Assembly (NCBI GenBank): GCA_946894095.1
Contig: OX335645.2
Location: 20,483,001-20,547,000 of the forward strand
Length of the DNA: 64,000 nucleotides
Reading direction: 5' to 3'
Source: Incurvaria masculella
Taxonomy: Eukaryota; Arthropoda; Insecta; Lepidoptera; Incurvariidae
Below the pieces are notes generated by a model. That model was given only the letters and a program-made list of their open reading frames with translations. It had not been told where the DNA came from and made no database searches. Positions within the stretch are counted from its first letter, which is position 1, and each line of letters opens with the position of its first letter. The position numbers and the translations under genes are program-made. Of this stretch, positions 1 to 21,900 are shown piece after piece.

Positions 1-11055
<11,055 letters not shown>

Positions 11056-11297
11056 ACACAGCCCTTGAGGTTTGTTAAATTTAGCTCACCATCACCTTGT
11101 GAGTTCACATCACACTACACACGTTTCCTGTCTACATTTCTTTTTACACCCTCAGTTTGAGAGCTCTCAAGTCACAACGCCCCTATCCAAAATGCACAAT
11201 TGTACTCCCATCGCAATTTATCATTATTAATCGCAGCAGAATGTGACTTTTCATTGACTATCCTGTTTAAATTGTATGCTATAAAAATGTTTTTTAA

Positions 11298-11303
11298 AAT
11301 AAA
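11298..11303 (+). terminator. Candidate poly(A) signal of the long helicase form
   Basis: AATAAA lies 243 nt after the stop codon. A second AATAAA is at 11667-11672. Either could end the 3' UTR. Confidence 0.45.
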
Positions 11304-12649
11304 TATGTTAGGTCTTTTTTTAAAAAGTTTAATACTGAAATATTCTATGGAAAACGAGAATACAGACTTTGGCCTGGCTCAAGCCCAAAAAACGGCTAGC
11401 TTCATGTACTACTAAAAAATACCCGGCAATACTCATAAGATTTACGAAATTAAAAGTTTCTCCATTTTCGCCCCAAAAAACCGAATAAAATAAGACAGTT
11501 AAGGGGTCCTGCGCTGGACAAGTCAGCAACTGAACCAGCCCTAACAAAGAGCCATCTGTCTCTAAAATAAAGACTGGTTCTCAATGCTACCTGCGTTGTA
11601 TGGAAAAATCCTAGTAACTTAGTTTCTATAATTTTGCTTGCACATAATATATTATATTCATATATCAATAAATCATTACGAAAAAATATTGATCCATAAA
11701 AAATTACATTTTATACGCTAGCTATGATGTGAGTGTGATTACATGGGGTATTTGTGACCAGAGGGCCCTTGAGCTTTAAAATAATACATCCCATCGAATT
11801 GTCTGGGCCCTTTACTGGCAGTGCATCCAATACACATACTTCGAGAATGACGTTACTTCCCGTCCCGCACCCCATCCCCTGCCCCCAGCGAAAGCTCTGC
11901 TATTGGTCCTGAAGGGGTAGGAGGGAAGGTAATGTCATTCTTGAAATGTACGCGTAGTATATCTCCGTAATATAACTCCATGTGGGTACCTATCCGAGCG
12001 AGCTCAACCCCATCACTAATAATTACTTGGATAAAATCGACCTGAAGTTTTACAGGAATTCCTAACCATGCAATGAAAACGCAATTTATCTGCTAGTATG
12101 CCAATTTCAAAATTCCAGATATTTTATGTCAACAGCAGAGAAAGCTTTTGAATCAGAATATATTTGTATCAAGTTTTTAAAGGGACCGCGGCATATGGTC
12201 CTGAATTTTTTTTTACCAAATCACACAAAACTTAGCTGCGACAGCTATCTTCAAGGCACTTTCGCTTCAAACATAACTAATTGTATTTATTAAAAGTTCA
12301 TGCTTTTAGATGAAATAAAATAGATTGATGACAATCAATTTCTCTGGATACTGTTTTCAACTGTAATAATATATCGTTTTTGAACACCTTGTTGGCCGAT
12401 ATCGGCTGAGAAATCAATGCCAAAACAGAAATAGTGCAGAGCTTTGATAGCACAGCATCCTCTGACTGTAAAACTACTTACATATTGGGAAGGGTTAAAG
12501 CATACAATATATGATTATAACTTGGTTGTTAAAACCAATCTGATACGATCCTAACGGTAAATTATTATTATTATTATTTGGTTTATAACACTAGCAGCTA
12601 TAAGCTGATGCGTGCATATCAGGTGTTAGAACTACTGAGTGCACTTGTT

Positions 12650-12910
12650 TTTTGTTTATTTATTTATGGTCTATTTCCATATTTATATTTGTCTAGTAAA
12701 TTTTTGAACCCATTAACTGTTTTGGCACTTATGACTTCCTGTGGTAGTTGATTCCAGGAGTGTACAACTCTGTTGCAAAGAAAATGTTTTCTGGGGTTAT
12801 TCACATTTTTATCTCTACCGATTTTAATTTACAAATGATCTCGATTTTTTGCAATCATAATCTCTCGCTAGTCACGGCGACGGTGTGGAATGCATGCGAC
12901 TTCTCTCTCC
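12650..12910 (-). mobile_element. Degraded non-LTR retrotransposon, C-terminal end of reverse transcriptase ORF
   Basis: The reverse strand reads CNRVVHSWNQLPQEV then FKNLLDKYKYGNRP and a stop. This is the typical end of the reverse transcriptase ORF in CR1/jockey-like LINEs (pattern NRVxxxWNxLP...FKxxLDK). Upstream, a SRDY.KKSRSF-type segment is in a different frame with stops, so the copy is truncated and decayed. The clade is not certain. Confidence 0.65.
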
Positions 12911-15073
12911 GCAATGTTTTGCTGACGATTATGCTTAGTTTATTATGGGTTAGTTTGTCCAGAGGGGTAAGCAAAGATGATAGATCGCCTTGCAGTTCGA
13001 TCACAGTGTACTTCCGCTTCTTCCACAGGCATACATCTCTTTATACATGCTCTCCTATTATTAATCTGGATGCAAGGAACCTGAAGCATGTTACCGATCC
13101 AGATATTTCCGGTCATCCGGGCATGTTGGCCCTATGATGCAAATATTTTTTTCTACAGGTGCATTTAGAATAGTAAGATAACTTTTGGTATATTTTGTTT
13201 ATTTTCTAAATATTGCCAGTGCTTTCATTCATACTACAGATAGCAGGAAGAAAGTTTATATGCAGATCCCTCAATTTCACTTATTATCTATGTGAAAATC
13301 TAATATGTTCTAGCATCCATTACTGAGTTAGTAGAATTCAGCACTTGTAACACTGTTTCATCCAATCCCATACTTTGTGCATAGAATTAAAATAAACATC
13401 ATCTCGGGCGCCATTTCTGGCTCCTGACCACCTATATTCAGTCTCGGGTACCAAGCGGTTAACACATTTCTACCTTCTGTCGCCCAATGATGTTCAATTG
13501 CTGTGTCTGGGAAGCCTAACACCACTGCAGTGGCAGGATTCCTCGCATGGTTTTCTTTTCTTCACCATTAAGCTGTAAGGAACCAAATTGAATTGAATTC
13601 ACAGGCTGAGATAACTGTGAATTCAAAGAATAGTTTTGACATTGGCAATTATTTTTGGAAACGTTTGGTTCCTTGTTAAAGTTGTAAAAGGTACTGTGCT
13701 TACTTTATCTTGATCGTATTTTGAGTTAAATGGTCACCTTTTCATCTTTTGTAGACTACTGGCATTGAGGAAGTGATAACCTTGAACAATATCCTGTCTT
13801 TGTAGAAGAGGGCTGTGATACTATGTCGTTACATTGTGCTGTTTTGGGCTGCGAAGTCCACTGTGGCGGTAGCGAGACTCTGCCAAGCTGTGGAGGTCTG
13901 CTCGCGCAGTGGACATCTCGAATTGCGGTACCCCAGGATTGGTGTCAAAGTCACTGGTCAGCCATATGCTGCCTCTTATAAAGCATCAATCAACACCCTA
14001 CACTATAGTAAATAAATTATTTGGGACATACTTCCAATAAAAATATTTACAATATTAATTATTAAAAAAATCTGATGTATCATGTATAGACCATTTTTTT
14101 GGGACTTTTGGAAAAAAAAACTTTTTATTGACTTAATACCGAGTAGTTTAATATCATTTTCATGTCAGTTGAACCAACCTACCAATTTAATATTCTACAA
14201 TGCCTTGAAATAATTTGTCCTGTCAGTACACTGTTTTAGATTAGTCATGTGTTCCATTAAAGATCTGAAGGCATTGCAAAAAAGTAACGCACATCATGCT
14301 AGACATGGTTCATTTTAACAGTGGGCTGCAAAATATACATACCTTCAAAGTATGTTAGCATTTTGTAAGCTATGTGTTACAGATGCCAGAAAAATCTTAA
14401 CTTGTATGATTTATTAAATTGTAGATTGAAATTACTGTATGTACAAGTGTACGCAAGTACAGTCGACCAAAGATTAAAGGACACACTTCCGATTTAAAAA
14501 AACACAATCTGTGTAGGTCCAAATAGTTTGAGGTGAACACAAATTCATTTTGCGAATATACCATGCTTGATGGTTGGTTATCCTTAAAAAACTTTGTTCA
14601 TTTCATGTCTTCCCATGATCGGTTCAATTATTGTAACATAAAAAACCAAAATATCAAATACATAGCAAAGAATGAAAGGTTTTAGCAATACGCCGAAAAC
14701 ACGCTAACAACGTGTTTGGCAGCATGGAATCAACTAAAAAGAAACAAAGGAACAGCCTCTAGACACATCCAGTCCAACCAAACAGATGATTAGTGCACTG
14801 TCATGCAAGTACCACTTCCGGAGTGCGATAGGTGTTCCCATTTTCACAACTCACCGCCTACTAGTAACAGTATAGTTCTTGTCGAGCTGTAAGAACTAAC
14901 AGCTATATTTTATTGGTTAACTTCGGGGTGTGATCCCGTGGAACTAAACACCAGGAATGTTTCAACATTTTTACTGAACCCAGTTATTTATTACTGTTTC
15001 ATGCAGCTTGCATTCTTAAAAAAACTTTAAGTATGCCTCTATTTGCTCTTTTGCCACGAGTGAAGGTCACCAC

Positions 15074-15470
15074 ACCTCGTTTACAAGCTCGCGTACACGA
15101 CCATGAAACTGCTAAGCTCGTCTAGTCTCGCCCTGTGGACTCTCGCAAGCGGCGCTCGCTTCCGGAGGGTTTTTTGGTCACGAGTCAAATGGACTCGCGT
15201 TGTGACGCGAGCCACTTGCTATAGCTCACGAGCTGGCTCCCGGATTGGAAACAGGGACAAAAAATGTCTTGCTGGCTTCCACCAATGTGATGGTGGAATA
15301 GTTAAAGATCCAAAAATCAACCATTTTCACACTCTCATCGTTGCCATTGAGACACGAGATTACTTAATATGTGGTTGATACGCAAGTGGTATTCTGTGCA
15401 CGAGTGATCGCAAAACGGCAGCCCGTGCCTGATTTGTCACGAAGCTCGCCTTTGAGCGTGTAAACGAGGC
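15074..15470. mobile_element. Possible MITE with CCTCGTTTACA ends
   Basis: The left end CCTCGTTTACAAGCTC and the right end GAGCGTGTAAACGAGG are inverted copies about 400 bp apart. The interior is locally GC-rich and has open frames without known similarity. No clear target-site duplication was found. Confidence 0.45.
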
Positions 15471-16175
15471 GTTAAATTACCTATATGTAAGCACTACTGA
15501 CACTTACTGAATGTAGTTTGTACCTCAAGTTACAGATGTTGCCGTCTATATCAGTACAATATAAAACAATATTAGGGTTAATTGATAAATGCTCCCTAAA
15601 AGTATATCTAGCACAGCCTCATATGCATTACTGGGGGATCAATGATATCTTAAGAATTGATTGAATATGTTTTTGTGAATTTTCAGGCTTACCTCGCATT
15701 ATGAAATACTAGTCACAGTTGTGATACAATCTGTAGGTCGTTTATCCCCTGTATAGTGTCATAATATTACCTTTTCACAACGCATGTCCAAAGAAACTAG
15801 GTACCATGCCAGGACCTTCCCTTTTAGAAATGCTGCACTGAACTGGAATAAAACGCAGAAAATAATTTTCTTATGTAAAGGAAAGGTGTCCTATAAAATA
15901 TTATTTTCACGACATCAACAACTTTTGGTGATTTTTCCATGAATCTTCCTGTAAATGTGCTTTACTTACAACAAAGTTTATGGACACGTCGTATTTTAAG
16001 GATGACATGCGAGAATACTTGAATTTTCTGTCCTATGCTTGCTTAGTTGTGTTGAGTTTTTGTGAAAAATCTTGAAATGCCTTGGTGTTTTATTTCCTGC
16101 TGTATTGAAGTAATTTATGCACCTAAATATGTGTCATGTTTGGGTTTTTCATGTTGTTTTTCCTTTTTTTTACAG

Positions 16176-16219
16176 AAAATGGACTTAACGGTGACTCCCG
16201 GAGGCGTAGAAGGCGTTAA
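16176..16219 (+). CDS. Rm62: Possible alternative last exon of the helicase
   Basis: A strong acceptor (a long T-rich tract then TTTACAG) precedes 16176. A helicase exon ending in phase 1 would continue here as K/E-NGLNGDSRRRRRR and stop at 16217-16219. Both the donor at 8398 and the GC-type donor near 10025 have that phase. The basic end would suit an RNA helicase, and the next 1.2 kb looks like a 3' UTR, with AATAAA at 17427-17432. Another frame reads MDLTVTPGGVEGVK and then a stop, so a short exon of another gene is possible. There is no transcript evidence. Confidence 0.35.
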
Positions 16220-17440
16220 AATTATCCGAATACTGGAATCGGTTTTATAATGTAATATCTATAGGCATGGATTGACATTGCAGTATTGTTACTTCTGTTG
16301 TAACCAGCGTGTATGTAAAAGTAAAAAAATGGTATTTCTATTGGATATGTGGGTGATATCGCTATGAGTATCCCGAATGTGTCTAATTTTGTTCTTGTTT
16401 CTGCTATCGATTGGGGGCGTACCCATTATTAAATTGGAAGCACATTTTGTAACACTGAACTGTCAGAATTTTTCTTCAATAGCAAAACTGGGTTACCGAA
16501 GGTGCAAAGTGTAATGGGACAATTTGTCTTCTAACCTGCATTAAATTATCAACTTATGTTTAATGGGAACCTAGGTTTGTTACTTGCACAGTTTGCAACC
16601 AAGCCAATTATCTTTAACAGGAGCCATTACGTTGTTTCATAGCTAAATTTTATTTAGTTTTAGTTCTGGGGTGCCGTTGAAAAAAAAAAACTAAAGCTGA
16701 AAGCTTTGTTTTCTGTACAGTCTGATGTATTCCTTGGACAAACTAGATTTTGTCTAAAATAATATGACGTTATAAGCCTGGAAACATGAACTTTCTGAAA
16801 AGTAAGTTATTTAGCACCGAAATTTAATTCCGTTCCGCATTCTGGTTGCTGTTAGATAAATTAGTGTTTTAATGTAAATAAGAAAGGACATTCCCCGAAC
16901 GATGTGAATGTCTATTTACCTTGTCGCTCTTTTCGTACATCCTGTGTTATTCATGTATGTATGTAATGTAAGTGGAGGATTTCTGCAAAGGGATGCGTCT
17001 CTTCTCATTAGTTAAACCTTCAATTAGGGAGTGTTGAACTAATGTAATCTCTATTTATGTAGTTGGTTTAAGTGTGTCATACATGTGGAATATTTTGTAG
17101 GGGTTCATAGACATTCTGAGTGTTATTAAAATTGTTCTAACGCAATGTTCCGTCTAGTCTGTGCAAATCGAGTTTGTCTCCTCTTCTCAGTTTTTTGGAA
17201 TCGTTCTCGTGCCTGAATAATTTTAAAAAGAGGGTAACAACTTTATTTATGCTAGATGTAGACATTCCACTTCTAAAAGAGCGCGAGAAACTCACGTATG
17301 AGGCACTCTTTTGCTGGCAGTTCACTCCGCTGTTCACATATGCATATTTCAATTATTTAACAGAACACGCCAAATTGTACAAGAGATATTCGTCTGCCTT
17401 TCGGTTTTTGGTTACAAATGAAATGAAATAAATGCATAAA
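16220..17440 (+). other. Probable 3' UTR or intergenic DNA
   Basis: AT-rich sequence without repeats that I recognise. It ends at a run with AATAAA at 17427-17432, followed by T-rich DNA. If the exon at 16176 is real this is its 3' UTR. The 85-codon open frame at 17174-17431 has no recognisable features. Confidence 0.3.
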
Positions 17441-17730
17441 ATATGTATTAGATGTTTACTTTTTTTCTACTTTTTTATCAAAAAAAATATCGCAATCAAT
17501 AGAACACAAAAGCGAAGTGAATTGCTAGCATTAGGTAAGGTTTCCTTGAGACATTTGTGGATTCATCATGTGATCAATAATTGAGTTGGTTATTCCCTGT
17601 TTAAATAAGTTTAGTAATGTATGACAGAAGTAACTTTAATTAATTAAAGTTTTTACTCTAGCAGTTGTTTTATTTCAGAAGCAAAATACATAATGCATTA
17701 ATCTGATTACTAGAAGATTGCCAAAGGAAC

Positions 17731-17865
17731 TCAAACCATTAATTTGAGTTTAAGCGACAGATTTTGAAAACGATCTGAAAAGTTTTTGGTCGTGACATTC
17801 TTCGGAAGCAGGATTACATGCCCACGGCTCTAACCAACTGAGCTATCTCGACAATTACGTCAGTC
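17731..17865 (-). repeat. Threonine-tRNA-like element, degraded copy
   Basis: On the reverse strand this reads TAGCTCAGTTGGTTAGAGC, an intact tRNA box A, then a sequence matching the element at 36239-36439 but missing the stretch that carries box B. The deletion lies between two TCC repeats. The low-coordinate end keeps one arm of the inverted repeat (ATTAATTTGAGTTTAAGCGAC). It is one half of the evidence for a tRNA-bearing short TIR element. Confidence 0.6.
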
Positions 17866-17924
17866 AGCCAAAGAATATCTCCATTATATTGGGATCGCCA
17901 CAATGCTTCCCCTTTTTTTAAGTA

Positions 17925-18115
17925 ACGACATGGATGGCTAATATCAAACAGACCGTCCGATATTAGCCTAACACACAACATGAGAACTAGGTGCCATGCC
18001 AGGACCTTCCTTACATTGCTCGGCTACATTAAAATGGATGGAAAACATGGACAATTTTCATTGCCGCTTCGACCATCGTTCATTCAATGCGATGGTACCA
18101 ACCTGGGCGAGAAAA
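17925..18115 (-). repeat. SINE family 2 body fragment (reverse)
   Basis: Contains CTAGGTGCCATGCCAGGACC, GGACAATTTTCATTGCCG and GCGATGGTACCAACC, which match the body of the full element at 39304-39686. No head is present. Shorter or more diverged scraps of the same body lie near 4320-4470, 15794-15866, 20940-21110 and 61846-61915. Confidence 0.7.
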
Positions 18116-18923
18116 GGAACAAAAAAAAGTTATTGGTGAAAGATAGTCCGGTGCTAATCCCGCACTAAGTTTTGATAAGCTCACTCTGAATACGACAGTA
18201 TGTCTATGCATATTGCTGCGAATATATTGTCAGAATTTCAGTTTTTTATTTGTTTTGTTACAATAAGTAATGAGAAATTTTATACTTCTTAGGTGGCCAC
18301 TGTATCCTCGATCGGTATTTATAAATCTAATTGCTGACTGCAGCAAAATCATCTTTAAAAATTTAGTACTCTTCATAAATCGAAACGCTTAATAAAAATA
18401 ATACTGGGCTGGGTGGTCCCTTTTATTCACCTGAGGTCTGGTCTATAGCTGCTATCTGTCTAAGATCAGGCACTTCCATGTTGGGAAATTTCATGGTAGT
18501 TTTAAATTAGTGCGTTGCAACTTAGAAATGTTCAACTTACCCCTGATTTCACCATTTCTAGCTGCCTGATATCCGATAGTTAACTTTCGGTTACATTGGA
18601 AATTTACATGGTGTAACCTAAAGATAACTTTGGGTTTTTTTAAGCTGGAGTTGGTGAAATCGGGCGTTAGTGACATCTTACAGCCTTTAATTTCGTTGAA
18701 ACCCTGGTATAGTGAAGATAACATTCCATTTAGCGTAAAACAACCGCCATTTTTCAATAAAAAAGCCACAAACCAAAAACAAGAATACAAATCCCACCCC
18801 TGATATTAAAATCACCCAATCTTTGCCATTGACATGACAACGTGTCATATTGATTAAATAGGCTTTTGCTTCAATCACGAAATACTTCTTGGGCTGGCCT
18901 GTCCTTCAGTAATTTATTTCAAT

Positions 18924-18999
18924 ATGTCGTTTTGTGTTGACTTGGTTTCTGAAGATTCCTTCTATGAAAACATTACTTTAGGCGTTACAAAATTGCTAG
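18924..18999 (+). CDS. TPGS2: TPGS2 first coding exon
   Basis: A 76-nt exon encoding 25 residues (MSFCVDLVSEDSFYENITLG then VTKLL) plus one base of a split Glu codon. The donor GTAAGT follows at 19000. It joins 19468 to give ...LLEADPRVSGVT, matching the N-terminus of the family. A possible acceptor (CCTTCAG, ending 18909) 15 nt before the ATG leaves room for an upstream 5' UTR exon. Confidence 0.85.
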
Positions 19000-21900
19000 G
19001 TAAGTTGGTTTATTTTTGCTCGCATGTATGGTTGAGCTCGGAATTTGAACATTTTATTTAACTTTTCTTCAGACCGAAAAACAACACATTATCCACGTCC
19101 ACTTTAACAATTGTAAGAAAACTGTAGTTTTTAGGTAAATGATTAAGTATAAACTACTCAGAATAACGTCAAAGTCCTGTGTGGCGTCTAGGGTGATTAT
19201 TGAGTTTTACATATTTATTTAATGATAAACTTTCTCATAGTGCGGCATATGGCGTACGCCAGGATTACAAATAAGAGATTTCCAGCGACGCCCATGGGCT
19301 TTCAAACTTTCACGGGGTTGCGAAAATAATGCCAGCTGGTCAGGTGCTTCTTCACACCAAACCCTGGGTTGTACTTTGAGAGAAATACCTCGGCATAAGT
19401 CATCGCTAAAGAGGATTCAAACATGGGATTTCTAGTGGTCGGTCTTGTGATGTTGCGTCACCGACAGAGGCGGACCCTCGCGTGAGCGGCGTGACGGCGG
19501 AGCGGCGCGCGGCGTGCGATCGCGTGGCGCTCGCCTCCTGGGAGCAGAAGCACTCTCTCGCGCTGCCGGACGATATCCGCAACTTCTACTCATCCACCGA
19601 CGGCTTCCTCTTAAAATGGCATTACAAGTACTCGGGTAAAATTTCGGTGAATTTTCACTGTGTTGTACTGTCACAACATTTCCTGCTGTGGCTATAGGAC
19701 AATGATTCCTAGTGAAATGATACAGTTCTAACAGAAATAAAAAACACCCAATTTCATATAATTTAAAATCATCTTGTTCCTTAAGTTGAACCCTCACCAG
19801 CTGATGCCACACTCAACGTAGATTAAAGTACTGGATTAGCTGGGGAATGCAAAGAAACATAAAAAAAATAAAATAGTATGGGATAAATTATGCTAGTTTA
19901 AAGATGGTATCAAGCCGCAATCGTGGACGAGCTTCGTTTACAAGTAGCACTATGCTAAATTTCATCTTGTTTTCGCTGGTTTGCCTATTGACAGGCTTTA
20001 TTCAAACAGTGGACCCTATCGCCCCATCAAGTAAATACAATAATATCGAGGAAAAACGACCCTCCCAAGACCGTGCTGGATTTCAAACCCTGACTGAGCC
20101 AACCCTAGTGGGGAGCCAGGAACGTCCACAAGAAAAGGCCCGCCCAACAGGATGGGACTCGACACACGATACAACATCAGATGAAGAATTATACAGTTAA
20201 GTTTAGTGCACGAAACAGAAATTCAAACTAAATTAAATCCAATACCAAAGTGCACCCATATGGGAAAGCGCTTAACTAAATAGCAAATTCCAAGTAAAAT
20301 CCTAGGCAGAAACTACAACTACACGGAACGCGATTCTAAAACGAATGTGCCTCTAGAATCTAGGTAAATGGGCAGGTCCAATGATTCCACCTGGTCCCAT
20401 CTAGACGCTCCGATCAGCTCACTGCACACTGAGATGCTAGTTAACTTAATACATCTAGGAACCCGGTAGGGTTCCAACTCATTTCTAAAGGAAACATGCC
20501 AGAGCCCAGCCGTGTTTTCTAAACAGTTAATTCCGTGGTTTTTCATCCGTCAAGTTGCACCTTTCTCTGTCCAGTTCACATTTATGGCTTCATTTACCTT
20601 TTTCATAACAAACAACCTGCAAATGATAAAAATATTCAGTATTTATTGTAACCTATCGATTTCGAGTGTTGCGATAATGGGAAAGCATACCGTACGTTTT
20701 GCTTCCATGTCCAAATGTTTTGTTCAATCCAATACTAAAAGGGTAGCAAACAACTTGTTAACAATGCTATGATTCGCGATATTTTACAATTTGGCATATT
20801 CAGGTACCTGCTAGCTACAAACCCTTTACAAGTCCCTTTTAAGTTTCAAGTAAATCTATGTCCCAGGCATTAAAAGTGCTGTGTGGGTTCCAGCACATAA
20901 AAATAATACAATTGGGCCCACTGCATTTCTATCCGTCCATGTTGTAAGAGGCCACATTCTCACGTATAACTGTAGGCTCCTTTCCCGGGTTTGTACCACA
21001 TTGAATGAACAATGAAAGATTACCATGTTTTCTAGTCAGTTCAATGTAGTAGTGCAATATAAGGCAGGCCCTGATTGTCATGAGGCTATCTGGGCTAATA
21101 TAATAACAGGAAAGTATTGCTTTATAGCTATATGATCACACATCAGGTAACCAATGAATGACAAAACAAGTGAAGTCAAACTCGCACATGAAGGGTTATA
21201 TCGCATAAGATGTAAGATGTGGGCTCTATTTCTTTATTTTATTTGTTGTAGCGGCAACCGAAATACACTCTGTGAAAATTTAAAGTGTCTACCTATTACG
21301 GTTCATGATTTACAGCCCCGTGACAGACGGAGGACATCGGCGGCTTAGTAATAGGGTTCCGTTTACACCCGGAACCCTCAAAATTAACATGTCCTGAAAT
21401 AATTTTACATTAGCAGTGCATTAGAGCAGGTAATATTGCGCATTACTTGCATTTTGTTTCCAGCTGATGAAATCCTGCCCGTTGGCTCCATCAACATAAA
21501 TGCATTGAGTGAGCTGTGCCTATCTCCGTCGCTAAAGGATCTCTTGGACTTCGCCCTCACACGGCCGAGCAACCCCTCACAAGCGAAGCCGACCCTCAAT
21601 ACCAAGAGCAAAGTCTTGGAGTTGGATGATTGTCGGACCATTGGGAAGGTAATTTATGTACTGAGAGTTATGTAATAATTGTTTGTGAAAGATGGAGTCT
21701 GCTAGGCACTTCAGGACTTTCACAAATAGTGACGTGTGTAATGGATTGCGTCTCTTTATGAGCCTACCGGCTTTACTCCCACAAAACAAAACTCGCCATC
21801 TTTGCACTAACCGAAGAGCGGATGGCATTCCAATGAGAGCGCATATGTTGCGACAAACTGTTCTCATTAGTTGCAACAACTTGTAGTTTTGTAGGAATTA

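Larger units (their letters stand above)
11700..16175. other. Non-coding stretch after the helicase stop
   Basis: AT-rich DNA with no convincing exon. It contains a LINE relic (12650-12910), a possible retroelement 3' end (13440-13570), a TIR element (15074-15470) and a SINE family 2 scrap (about 15794-15866, reverse). A small hairpin (GCCGAAAACACG...CGTGTTTGGC) lies near 14692. If the exon at 16176 belongs to the helicase, this whole stretch is intron for that form. Confidence 0.5.

Noticed and set aside
17174..17431. 85-codon open frame near 17.2 kb
   Set aside because: AT-rich, no motif, and sits where a 3' UTR would end at an AATAAA.
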